DNA of 64,000 bases, from NCBI RefSeq assembly GCF_000190755.2, contig NZ_JH109152.1:992001-1056000 (forward strand). Direction: 5' to 3'. The first letter of the stretch is position 1; the number at the start of each line of letters is the position of its first letter. The position numbers were made by a program, and so were the translations under genes. Below, one piece after another: positions 22,868-30,791 of the stretch. The notes under the pieces were generated by a model. That model was not told the origin of the DNA and searched no databases. It was given only the letters and a program-made list of their open reading frames with translations. Source of the stretch: Methylobacter tundripaludum SV96. GTDB taxonomy: Bacteria; Pseudomonadota; Gammaproteobacteria; Methylococcales; Methylomonadaceae.

Positions 22868-23423
22868 TTTGCTGCCGCCCAATGCCAATGTGCATGAGCA
22901 TGCGCTTGATGACGCCATATCGAGGCTCGGCGCTGTTCCGGTGGATATTGTTAAGCTGTGGAATCCGCAAACCTGTCCCGTGGCATTTCTTCCCTGGCTG
23001 GCTTGGGCGCTATCGGTCGATGAATGGGATGAAAACTGGACCGAAGCGCAAAAACGCAATACGTGTGCTGCCAGTTATGACGTGCATAGTCATAAGGGCA
23101 CGCCTCATGCAATCCGCGCGGCATTGTCGGCGCTGGGTTATGACAACATTGCCATCAAGGAAGGTGCTGTTAATTACTATAACGGCGCGCACACCTATGA
23201 CGGCAGCTGGACTTATGGCGCCGACAGTGCATGGCCGATGTTTGATGTTATTTTGAATATTGGCGCATTCCCAGATGACGCCATGGTTCAGAGAATCCGA
23301 GACAGTATTGAGCGCTATAAAAATAAACGCTCGGTATTGCGTAACCTAATTTTTATGAATTTATTTTATGACGGGACGTGGGCTTATGATGGGTCTAAGA
23401 AATATAACGGCGGGGTATTGTAA
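22860..23423 (+). CDS. Tail protein gpI
   Basis: A 187-aa product from ATG 22860 (MSSLLPPNANVHEHALDDAI). A start at 22848 would add four residues. The block CPVAFLPWLAWALSVDEW and HKGTPHAIRAALSALGY are strongly conserved in P2 gpI. It joins baseplate and fibre. The last part is rich in Tyr/Gly/Asn repeats (YDGSWTYG, YDGTWAYDG, YNGG), which may be fibre-interacting. Confidence 0.9.
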   Translation: MSSLLPPNANVHEHALDDAISRLGAVPVDIVKLWNPQTCPVAFLPWLAWALSVDEWDENWTEAQKRNTCAASYDVHSHKGTPHAIRAALSALGYDNIAIKEGAVNYYNGAHTYDGSWTYGADSAWPMFDVILNIGAFPDDAMVQRIRDSIERYKNKRSVLRNLIFMNLFYDGTWAYDGSKKYNGGVL

Positions 23424-24277
23424 TGGCTAATTTACCAGAAACGCCCATCTATGATGCAGGTGTTTATCAAAAGGAAACTACCGATATTGCATTGGGTGGT
23501 CCTGACGGAAAGGCTAATGAGGGTGCCAGAAACCTGGCTAATCGCACCGCATACTTAAAGCAGCAGGTAGATGTGCTTGTGGCTACCAAAGCGCCTCTTG
23601 CATCACCGCCGCTGACCGGAAACCCAACTGCACCAACTCAGGCTCTTGGTGATGTCTCGACGAAGATCGCTACTGACGAATTCGTGCAGAAAACTGTTGG
23701 CGGCGTATTGAGCAAATCAGTTGCCGGTGGCTCTAATGTAACGCTTACAGCGGTTGAGGCTGGCCACGGTATTTTGCAATTTACTGGTATTTTGACCGGG
23801 AATGTCGCTGTTATCGTGCCGGTATCACCAACCAGATCATGGGTTGTAAAGAACGATACGACCGGGGCATTTGCGCTAACTATTAAAACGCCCGCTGGGA
23901 CTGGCGTTGTGGTTTTACCAGGAACGTCCATCACGTTGTGGTGTGATGGCACAAATGTCTACTCCACCATGCTCCCGCTGGGATATAACCAAACCAATCA
24001 AAATATGCTGGCAAGTCGCGCCCCGTCAACTACTTACACAAACTCGACCGGTGGACCTATTGGTGTCCACATAAGAGCTTCATCGAGCGCAACAAGCTCT
24101 TGGTTAGTCGTCACGTTAACGACTACTGCGGGTGCTGTTATAACGTATTCGAGCGCGTCGGAATCAGCTGTTAATTTTAGTACCAGCGTTGGCTTAATTG
24201 TCTTGCACGGCGAGACCTACAGTGCGGCGATGGTATCAGGCGTAACAACTCTTGCAGAATGGAATGAATTAAGATGA
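23423..24277 (+). CDS. Tail fibre protein
   Basis: A 284-aa protein. The N-terminus (LPETPIYDAGVYQKETTDIALGG) attaches to the baseplate as in P2-type fibres. A linker APLASPPLTGNPTAPTQALG, a motif frequent in tail fibres, follows. The C-terminal beta-rich, Ser/Thr-rich half (SSSATSSWLVVTLTTTAGAV) would be the receptor-binding head. It is short compared with P2 H (669 aa), so the receptor domain is different. Confidence 0.8.
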   Translation: MANLPETPIYDAGVYQKETTDIALGGPDGKANEGARNLANRTAYLKQQVDVLVATKAPLASPPLTGNPTAPTQALGDVSTKIATDEFVQKTVGGVLSKSVAGGSNVTLTAVEAGHGILQFTGILTGNVAVIVPVSPTRSWVVKNDTTGAFALTIKTPAGTGVVVLPGTSITLWCDGTNVYSTMLPLGYNQTNQNMLASRAPSTTYTNSTGGPIGVHIRASSSATSSWLVVTLTTTAGAVITYSSASESAVNFSTSVGLIVLHGETYSAAMVSGVTTLAEWNELR

Positions 24278-24660
24278 AACTTTATAAAAATATTGCAGGA
24301 ACTGTTTTTGCTTATGAGTCTGATGGCTCTCAAGATGCGTTCATTCCTAATGACCTTATTGAAATTACAGAAGCTGAGGCAGACGCGTTGCGAGCTCCGT
24401 CTGCACCGACAATTGACGATCTTAGAGCTTTAACGCAATGTGCGAGTTGGCAATTCAAACGCGCATTGACTCAACTAAATTTACGCTCGGCGGTTGAGAC
24501 GCTGATATCGTCTGCAGATCAGGATACCAGAGACATGTGGGCAAGCGCAGCTAATTTTAAGCGCATAAGTCCGTTTATTATGTCGGCTGCTGCCGCATTA
24601 AATAAAACGCCTGAAGAAGTCGATGCGGTTTTTTCTATCGCCTTGGAAATCACGGAGTAG
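24274..24660 (+). CDS. Tail fibre-associated protein/chaperone-like
   Basis: A 128-aa protein overlapping the fibre gene by 4 bp. An N-terminal beta part (MKLYKNIAGTVFAYESDGS) carries the usual tail-fibre assembly-like start, and a helical C-terminus (CASWQFKRALTQLNLR) follows. The position just after the fibre suggests a chaperone or fibre cap. The 128-bp gap before the sheath gene holds only a 22-codon frame at 24664. Confidence 0.6.
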   Translation: MKLYKNIAGTVFAYESDGSQDAFIPNDLIEITEAEADALRAPSAPTIDDLRALTQCASWQFKRALTQLNLRSAVETLISSADQDTRDMWASAANFKRISPFIMSAAAALNKTPEEVDAVFSIALEITE

Positions 24661-24788
24661 TTTATGTTCGATATATCAACAACCACAGCGACGATAACAG
24701 CCGCATTATTGCCGCAGCCTGAACATGTTTGATGCTTAAGATAAATACGCTCAAAAACTGACATTGATTTAATCACCTGGAGTTAACC

Positions 24789-26288
24789 ATGCCCGAACAA
24801 TTTTTACACGGCGTCGAAATCGTTGAAATAGACGATGGAGCACGCCCCATCAGCACTGTCAAATCATCCGTTATCGGGTTGATCGGCACCGCACCGAACA
24901 GCGCCCCGGCAGCGACCGCAAGTCTGTTGACCGGCGTAGTCGCCAGTAATAATGCTATCACTTATACCGCCGTAACACCGGGTAAGCCAGGCAACGACAT
25001 CACTGTGCATTTGAAAGACCCCAAAGCCAACAGCCAAGCGCTGAGTGTTGCGGTCAGCGGCACGGCGATTACCGTTAATCTGGCTACCGGTGTTACCGGA
25101 ACCATTACATCAACCGCTGCGCAAGTGATAGCGGCGATTGCCGCCAGCACCGCCGCGGCTTTATTGGTTGCGGCTGCCAATACTGGCGTATCAACCGGCG
25201 CTGTTGCCGTGGGAGCCTCGGTAAAAGCGCAAGCCCTGTCGGGCGGCGCTAATGAAGCCTTTCCGCTCAATATCCCGGTGTTGGTAACGGGGAGTCGTAA
25301 TGGCGCCGCAGGTCTGGATACGGTAGGCGATAAGTTGGGTACGCTGCCTGATGCCATGGATGATATTTTCGACCAGTGCGGCGCTATGGTTGTGGTTATC
25401 AGGGTGGCCGAAGGCATCGATTTTGCCGCCACCCAGTCCAATATCATTGGCGGCATCAATGCGGGTGTACAGGTATTTTTAAACGCCGAGTCGATTGTTA
25501 AAGTAAAGCCGCGCATTCTGATTGCGCCAGGGTTTTCGCACGAAGTCGCGGTAGTGTCAGAGCTGCTGGGCATTGCCGATCGGTTGAAGGCGGTTATTTT
25601 GGCTGACGGGCCAAATACCGACGATGCCGCCGCCATCAGTTTTCGTGAGAACTTCGGCAGCAAGCGCGTTTATGTCATCGATCCGCAGGTTAAGGTCTGG
25701 GATACCGTCAGTAATTCCGAAGTCAACCGTCCTGCATCGGCACGGGTGGCTGGCATAATCGCCAAGTCAGACAACGAGCGCGGCTTCTGGTGGAGTCCAT
25801 CCAACCGGGATATTTACGGCATTACCGGAACAAGCCGACAAATCGACTTTGCGCTGGGCGATGTCAATGCACGCGCTAATTATCTGAACGAAAACGAAGT
25901 CGCCACCATCATTCAAAAGGACGGCTATCGCCTGTGGGGCAACCGCACCTGCTCGGTAGATCAAAAGTGGGCATTTTTATCGGTGGTCAGGACGGCGGAC
26001 ATGATTCATGAGTCGCTGCTGGCTGCGCACATGTGGGCCGTAGACCGCAACATCACCAAAACCTACCTTGAAGATGTTGTAGAAGGTGTGAATAGCTACC
26101 TGCGGCACCTGGTAGCTGTCGGGGCCGTTCTGGGCGGCCACTGCTGGGCCGATCAAGACCTGAACACGCCTGATCAGATCAGTCAGGGCAGGGTCTATTT
26201 CGACTTCGACTTTACCCCGCCTTATCCGGCTGAGCACATTACGTTCCGCAGCCATTTGGTCAACGATTACATTAAGGAATTATTCTAA
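24789..26288 (+). CDS. Tail sheath protein gpFI
   Basis: A 499-aa contractile sheath subunit. The N-terminus (FLHGVEIVEIDDGARPISTVKSS) and the C-terminal part (FDFTPPYPAEHITFRSHLV) match P2 FI. P2 FI has 396 aa; the additional about 100 residues form an Ala/Thr-rich insertion at about residues 45-150 (repeat-like beta strands), likely an outward-facing decoration. It is 1 bp overlapped with the tube gene. Confidence 0.95.
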   Translation: MPEQFLHGVEIVEIDDGARPISTVKSSVIGLIGTAPNSAPAATASLLTGVVASNNAITYTAVTPGKPGNDITVHLKDPKANSQALSVAVSGTAITVNLATGVTGTITSTAAQVIAAIAASTAAALLVAAANTGVSTGAVAVGASVKAQALSGGANEAFPLNIPVLVTGSRNGAAGLDTVGDKLGTLPDAMDDIFDQCGAMVVVIRVAEGIDFAATQSNIIGGINAGVQVFLNAESIVKVKPRILIAPGFSHEVAVVSELLGIADRLKAVILADGPNTDDAAAISFRENFGSKRVYVIDPQVKVWDTVSNSEVNRPASARVAGIIAKSDNERGFWWSPSNRDIYGITGTSRQIDFALGDVNARANYLNENEVATIIQKDGYRLWGNRTCSVDQKWAFLSVVRTADMIHESLLAAHMWAVDRNITKTYLEDVVEGVNSYLRHLVAVGAVLGGHCWADQDLNTPDQISQGRVYFDFDFTPPYPAEHITFRSHLVNDYIKELF

Positions 26289-26791
26289 TGTTGAATGATA
26301 TTTTAAAGAATTTAAACCTGTTTGTTGACGGTCGCGGCTATGCCGGTAACGTCGAGGAATTGAACCCGCCCAAGCTGACCATGAAGACCGAAGAGTTCCG
26401 CAACGGCGGCATGGATGCGCCGGTGGAAGTTGAAATGGGCATGGATAAATTGGAGGCTTCATTCTCTTTGACCAAATACGATGCCGATGTATTGAAGATT
26501 TTCGGCCTTGCGCCCGGCAACACCAAGCCGCTGACCTTTCGCGGCTCACTCAGCGGCGAGGATGGCGTCGAAAAACCGGTCATCATCCAAATGACCGGCA
26601 TGCTAAAAGAAATGGATCCCGGCAGCTGGAAGCCGGGCGACAAAGCCAACCTTAAGGCGACGGTCGCGCTGCGCTATTACAAGCACACGATTAACGGCGA
26701 AGTCGTTCATGAGATCGATGTGCCGAACATGATCCGCATCGTTAATGGCGTGGATCAGCTGGCAGTTACCCGCAAGAACCTGGGGATGTAA
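26288..26791 (+). CDS. Tail tube protein gpFII
   Basis: A 167-aa inner tube protein (P2 FII is 172 aa). NLFVDGRGYAGNVEELNPPKL and MDAPVEVEMGMDKLEASF are highly typical. It polymerises to the tube around the tape measure and within the sheath. Confidence 0.95.
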   Translation: MLNDILKNLNLFVDGRGYAGNVEELNPPKLTMKTEEFRNGGMDAPVEVEMGMDKLEASFSLTKYDADVLKIFGLAPGNTKPLTFRGSLSGEDGVEKPVIIQMTGMLKEMDPGSWKPGDKANLKATVALRYYKHTINGEVVHEIDVPNMIRIVNGVDQLAVTRKNLGM

Positions 26792-27022
26792 ATGACCAGA
26801 TGCAATCTTGATCCTATTTCGCATAAACCCGAACCATGGCCTGATGCTATAAAGGGCGGCGGTAACTCGCATTTAACTGAAATCGATTATAGACGCGCCC
26901 AGCTGTGTGTTAATGCATGTGCAGGGATACCGGATAATGAGCTTGAAGCATTTGCGGCGCAAATTAAATCAAACAATAAGGATGATCGAAATGAACGAAT
27001 ACATTGTAAAAAAAGCCTTTGA
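26792..27022 (+). CDS. Small uncharacterised tail-operon protein (76 aa)
   Basis: A 76-aa protein starting directly after the tube stop. It has several cysteines (residues 4, 39, 43) and a helical centre (YRRAQLCVNACAGIPDNELEAF). Similar sequence (NACAG.P...LE) is frequent in small phage proteins of unknown function. It overlaps the next small gene by 32 bp. Confidence 0.5.
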   Translation: MTRCNLDPISHKPEPWPDAIKGGGNSHLTEIDYRRAQLCVNACAGIPDNELEAFAAQIKSNNKDDRNERIHCKKSL

Positions 27023-27137
27023 AGGGCATGCCGTGGGTGATGTCATCCTACTAAACAGCAGACAGGCAAAATACCTGCTGTTGTCCGGGCATATTAAATT
27101 GAAATCGGCTGAAAAGCCTAAAACTGAGGTTAAATAA
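26991..27137 (+). CDS. Small uncharacterised tail-operon protein (48 aa)
   Basis: ATG 26991 with an AAGGA ribosome site about 12 nt upstream opens a 48-aa frame: MNEYIVKKAFEGHAVGDVIL followed by a Lys-rich tail. The beta-type start (VGDVILLNSRQAKYLLLSGHI) is a common small phage fold. It is shorter than the open frame, which could begin at 26907. It ends one base before gpE. Confidence 0.5.
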   Translation: MNEYIVKKAFEGHAVGDVILLNSRQAKYLLLSGHIKLKSAEKPKTEVK

Positions 27138-27437
27138 ATGAGTTCAGCATCTACACAACCATTACCGATCGTCACATCTATCGATCTGCTGTTTCCGCTA
27201 GATAATGGCATAACCAAGCTGGTCATGCGCCGTCCAAAAGTCAGGGATTTACGTGCTGCAGATAAAATCAAGGGAGGCCCTGCTGAGGTAGAGGTGAGTA
27301 TGTTTTCTAATCTATGCGAAGTATCGCCTGACGATATAGATAGTATGGATATGGCGGATTATGGGGAGCTTCAGAAGACGTATGCAAGTTTTTTGTCCCC
27401 TCGCAAGAAGACATCAAAATCGGCTGCATCGTCTTAG
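27138..27437 (+). CDS. Tail assembly protein gpE (zero-frame product)
   Basis: A 99-aa tail assembly chaperone of the P2 E/Mu gp41 type (SIDLLFPLDNGITKLVMRRPKVRDL). At codon 85 the frame passes through T TTT TTG (27389-27395), the same heptamer used in P2 for -1 frameshifting to make gpE+E'. The zero-frame tail after this point (SPRKKTSKSAASS) is short. Both products would be needed for tape measure assembly. Confidence 0.8.
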   Translation: MSSASTQPLPIVTSIDLLFPLDNGITKLVMRRPKVRDLRAADKIKGGPAEVEVSMFSNLCEVSPDDIDSMDMADYGELQKTYASFLSPRKKTSKSAASS

Positions 27438-27547
27438 CATCCAATACCGGCTGGCAGCTCAGTGAGTTGCTGGAGCTGACGTGTGAAGAGCTGCTTGAAT
27501 GGCTCGAATCAGTGAAGGAAGCGAAAGCACGACAGCTAATAGCATGA
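27138..27547 (+). CDS. Frameshift product gpE+E'
   Basis: A -1 slip at T TTT TTG (27389-27395) continues as VPSQEDIKIGCIVLASNTGW and then a helical part rich in Leu/Glu (LSELLELTCEELLEWLESV), ending at TGA 27545-27547. Total length is about 136 aa, near P2 gpE+E' (142 aa). The E' frame lies completely inside the first copy of a 160-bp tandem duplication. Confidence 0.75.
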
Positions 27548-27729
27548 TTGTGGCGAGATACGGCAAGAAGACATCAAAATCGGCTGCATCGTCTTAGCAT
27601 CCAATACCGGCTGGCAGCTCAGTGAGTTGCTGGAGCTGACGTGTGAAGAGCTGCTTGAATGGCTCGAATCAGTGAAGGAAGCGAAAGCACGACAGCTAAT
27701 AGCATGATTGTGGCGAGATACGGCAAGAA
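27403..27729. repeat. Perfect 160-bp tandem duplication
   Basis: 27403-27569 is identical to 27563-27729 (offset 160), with the 7-mer GCAAGAA at each boundary. No mismatch was seen. The 7-bp homology at the joints suggests slippage or microhomology-mediated duplication. The unit includes most of E' and the 3' end of the convergent gene at 27619-27897, which lies in the second copy. Confidence 0.9.
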
Positions 27730-27897
27730 CAACAACAGGGCGGCAAAGGGCGCGGTAACAGCTGCAACAACCAGCGCCGCCCATATCAGCCCATCGCCTT
27801 GCATCGTAGCGATAAAGCAGCCAACAAAAGCGATGCCAAGAATCGTTTGCGGGTGATAAGGCCAATCGACGATGCGGTCAAAAATAGATTTAGGCAT
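27619..27897 (-). CDS. Small membrane protein, reverse strand in tail operon (92 aa)
   Basis: The start ATG (27895-27897) has an excellent ribosome site, AAGGAGG six bases upstream on the minus strand, which is stronger than most in this prophage. The product (MPKSIFDRIVDWPYHPQTIL) has three hydrophobic segments (about 17-31, 35-58, 59-75). It is transcribed against the tail operon, so it probably has its own promoter and may be expressed in the lysogen, like many exclusion morons. Its 3' end overlaps the second E' copy antisense. Confidence 0.65.
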   Translation of the reverse strand: MPKSIFDRIVDWPYHPQTILGIAFVGCFIATMQGDGLIWAALVVAAVTAPFAALLLFLPYLATIMLLAVVLSLPSLIRAIQAALHTSAPATH

Positions 27898-27949
27898 AAA
27901 TCCTCCTTCTGGAATGTGTTAAGTATAGTCAATCAGGTTAAGTTTTGTC

Positions 27950-30202
27950 ATGGCAAATAATATAGCATTAGGCATCGTTATCGGCGCATCGCTATCCAGT
28001 ACCGTGGGGCGCGCATTCCAATCACTGGATGCGAGAGCGACCGGGTTGGGGCGGAGTCTGCAAAACGTACACATGGGGCGCAACGCTGCCGATGACGTCA
28101 TCCGGTATCGGACCAGGCTGGATAACCTCATAGCGACTCAGCATCAATTCGGGGCCAGCAATACCAACTTATGGGGGCAGATTGCGCGTACCGAGGCATC
28201 GCTCCGCACTGCCTCGCAAAGAGCCGAGAGATACGGGCTTAATATCGGCGACATCGTCAATGAAAACCGTAGACTGCTACAGTCAGAGCAGTCGGTGTCC
28301 CGACAGCTCGAACGCACCAATAGATTACGAGCCAACCGTGACCGCCGCAGTGAGTTGGGCGGCCAAATGATCGGCACGGTGGGCATGTCCTACGCAGCCG
28401 CAGCGCCCATTAAAGACGCGATTGAATTTGAATCGGTTATGGCTGATGTGCGTAAAGTCGTTGATGTGTCTGACGCAGAATTTAAGGGCTTGGGCAAGTC
28501 CATACTTGATATGTCGGCCACCATGCCGATGGCCGCCAGCGGCATTGGCGCTATCGTTTCCGCTGCCGGGCAATCTGGCGTAGCCAAAGAAGAATTGTTG
28601 GGCTTTACAACCGCCGCCGTTAAGATGGGCGTAGCTTTTGATATGACCGGCGAGGAAGCTGGGCAGACTATGGCGAGCTGGCGGGCTGGCATGGCAATTA
28701 ACCAGAAACAGGCAGAATCACTAGCGGATGCCGTTAACTATTTGGATTCTAATATGAACGCCTCGGCGAAGAATATTTCCGAGGTTGTTACCCGGCAAGG
28801 TGCTGTTGCAAAAGCCGCCGGGCTTACTGAGATACAAATTGCCGCCTTAAGTGCGTCGCTGTTGAATTCTGGCGCTGCGCCTGAGATTGCCGCGACTGCA
28901 TTAAAAAACCTGACTAATGCGCTGACTAAGGGTGGATCCGCTACCAAAGATCAGGTTGAAGTCTTTAAGCAGCTGGGCATGACCTCGGAAGAGGTGACTA
29001 CTTCCATGCAAAAGGATGCTGAAGGCACCATTAAAAAAGTGTTTGCGGAATTGGCGAAGGCTCCTGCTGAAAATCGTGGTGCATTGGTAGGTGATTTATT
29101 CGGTGAAGAGGCCAAAGGCGCAATTATGCCGCTACTGGTCAACATAAAAGCGCTGGATCAGGCATTTAATTCAGTCGCCGATGCCAGTAGTTACGCCGGG
29201 TCAATGCAAAAAGAATATGACATACGGTCGCAAACAACAGCTAATAACCTGACACTGCTGGGCAATAAAGCCACGCGTCTGGGGGTTAATCTAGGTACTG
29301 TGCTTTTGCCTACACTAAACACCGTCTTCGGTGCCATGGGTGATGGGATTAATGTAGTAACTGGGCTATCTGAAAAGTTCCCTGCTGTAACCGCTGTTAT
29401 TGTAGGTGCAGCCGTCGGATTGGTCGGTCTAAAAGTCGTGGCGTTGGCAACTGGATATGCCGCCACTATTCTTTCGGATGGTTGGATTATTGCTAGGGGT
29501 GTCATGGATTTTTTTCGCTTATCTACATTGAGATCCAATGCCGCACTGGTATGGCAAAAGGCTGTTATGCTTGGTGCGACTATACAGCAAAAGGCGATGG
29601 CGGTATGGACGGGTACGGTTACCACAGCCCAGTGGTTGTGGAACGCGGCATTGTCCGCAAATCCTATTGGTTTGGTGGTTGCCGGCGTGGCTCTATTGGG
29701 CGCTGCTGCCTATCTTATTTATGATAATTGGAAACCAATCACGGCGTGGTTCGGCGGTGTATTTACGGCTATCGGCGGTGTAGTAACCACAGTAGGAAGC
29801 GCCATTGGAGCCGCTTTTTTTACTGCCGCATCATCCGTACGTGCAGTTTGGGAGCCGGTGATGAGCTGGCTTGCTGAAAAGTTCGCATGGATTGGTCAAT
29901 CAGTCGAGTGGGTGAAGGGAATAGGTAGCTCGATTGGAGGGGCTGTCTCGTCGGCAGCTAAAGGTCCCGTATTAGGTGCGGCAATGGCCGCAACGGTCGC
30001 CGCTCCTGCCATGGCGACGCCATTGCCTACGATGCCGCCTGCGGCGGGTTCAGCAGGACAAGGGGCAGTAACACAAACTACCCATGCGCCTATCACCATA
30101 GTTCAACAGCCAGGCGAGGATTCAAATGCTCTAGCCGAACGGGTAGCAAAGCATTTGAAGAAGCAGCAGGCTGCAGACGCCAGGGGCGCTTTACATGACT
30201 AA
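27950..30202 (+). CDS. Tape measure protein (TP901-type, P2 gpT position)
   Basis: A 750-aa tail length protein. A coiled-coil N-terminus (residues 25-150) is followed by the TP901 domain (EFESVMADVRKVVDVSDAEF through GLTEIQIAALSASLLNSGAA). A membrane-like central part (PAVTAVIVGAAVGLVGLKVVAL, NPIGLVVAGVALLGAAAYL) and a flexible Ala/Pro C-terminus follow. Length sets the tail length. It overlaps gpU by 8 bp. Confidence 0.95.
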   Translation: MANNIALGIVIGASLSSTVGRAFQSLDARATGLGRSLQNVHMGRNAADDVIRYRTRLDNLIATQHQFGASNTNLWGQIARTEASLRTASQRAERYGLNIGDIVNENRRLLQSEQSVSRQLERTNRLRANRDRRSELGGQMIGTVGMSYAAAAPIKDAIEFESVMADVRKVVDVSDAEFKGLGKSILDMSATMPMAASGIGAIVSAAGQSGVAKEELLGFTTAAVKMGVAFDMTGEEAGQTMASWRAGMAINQKQAESLADAVNYLDSNMNASAKNISEVVTRQGAVAKAAGLTEIQIAALSASLLNSGAAPEIAATALKNLTNALTKGGSATKDQVEVFKQLGMTSEEVTTSMQKDAEGTIKKVFAELAKAPAENRGALVGDLFGEEAKGAIMPLLVNIKALDQAFNSVADASSYAGSMQKEYDIRSQTTANNLTLLGNKATRLGVNLGTVLLPTLNTVFGAMGDGINVVTGLSEKFPAVTAVIVGAAVGLVGLKVVALATGYAATILSDGWIIARGVMDFFRLSTLRSNAALVWQKAVMLGATIQQKAMAVWTGTVTTAQWLWNAALSANPIGLVVAGVALLGAAAYLIYDNWKPITAWFGGVFTAIGGVVTTVGSAIGAAFFTAASSVRAVWEPVMSWLAEKFAWIGQSVEWVKGIGSSIGGAVSSAAKGPVLGAAMAATVAAPAMATPLPTMPPAAGSAGQGAVTQTTHAPITIVQQPGEDSNALAERVAKHLKKQQAADARGALHD

Positions 30203-30587
30203 CATTATGATGCGCCTGGGGGCGTTTAATTTCTCCATAAACACTGCTGCGTATCAGGCATTTAGCCGGTCAACCGCTTATCGATGGCAGGCAGTAGAGC
30301 GCTATGGGAAATTACCTGCGCAACAATACACAGGCCCCGGCGAAGATTCAATCACGCTATCGGGCGACATCTACCCCGATTATGCTGGCGGCCTGCACCA
30401 GATCGACGATATGCGCTCAGAAGCGGGAAAGGGCCAGCCTTTGATATTGGTTGATGGCAACGGTTATGTCTGGAAAAAATGGTGCATTCAGTCAATTGAA
30501 GAGAATAAGGACACTTTTTTATCTAATGGCGTGGCCCGTAAAATGTCCTTTACCCTGAAAATGACCCAATACGGTGAGGACGCATGA
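30195..30587 (+). CDS. Tail protein gpU
   Basis: A 130-aa protein with MMRLGAFNFSINTAAYQ, TAYRWQAVERYG and GGLHQIDDMRSEA, all P2 gpU features. It is a baseplate/tail-end protein between tape measure and gpX. Confidence 0.9.
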   Translation: MTNIMMRLGAFNFSINTAAYQAFSRSTAYRWQAVERYGKLPAQQYTGPGEDSITLSGDIYPDYAGGLHQIDDMRSEAGKGQPLILVDGNGYVWKKWCIQSIEENKDTFLSNGVARKMSFTLKMTQYGEDA

Positions 30588-30790
30588 CCCAATACCGTAC
30601 CAAAACCGGTGATATGATCGATGCGATTTGCCACCGATATTACGGCAGTCAGTCTGGCGCCGTTGAGCGGGTCTACGAGGCTAACCGATGCTTGGCCGAC
30701 TATGGACCTGTGTTGCCGTCAGGCTTGGTGATTGAACTGCCGGAAATGCCTGTAGCAGAAACGGTGAAAACGGTTAGATTGTGGGATTGA
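30584..30790 (+). CDS. Tail protein gpX (LysM-like)
   Basis: A 68-aa P2 gpX homologue. It has a LysM-like fold (TKTGDMIDAICHRYYG ... VYEANRCLADYGPVLPSGLVIELP), and binds peptidoglycan or the baseplate centre. It is encoded between U and D as in P2. Confidence 0.9.
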   Translation: MTQYRTKTGDMIDAICHRYYGSQSGAVERVYEANRCLADYGPVLPSGLVIELPEMPVAETVKTVRLWD

Positions 30791-30791
30791 A

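Noticed and set aside
24664-24732. 22-codon frame between fibre assembly and sheath genes
   Set aside because: Too short, no ribosome site and no similarity to known phage peptides.
26907-26990. Upstream extension of the 48-aa tail operon gene
   Set aside because: It overlaps the preceding 76-aa gene and lacks a ribosome site; ATG 26991 has one.
27536-27865. 109-aa minus-strand frame across the duplication
   Set aside because: Shadow of the better 92-aa gene with the AAGGAGG site, in another frame.
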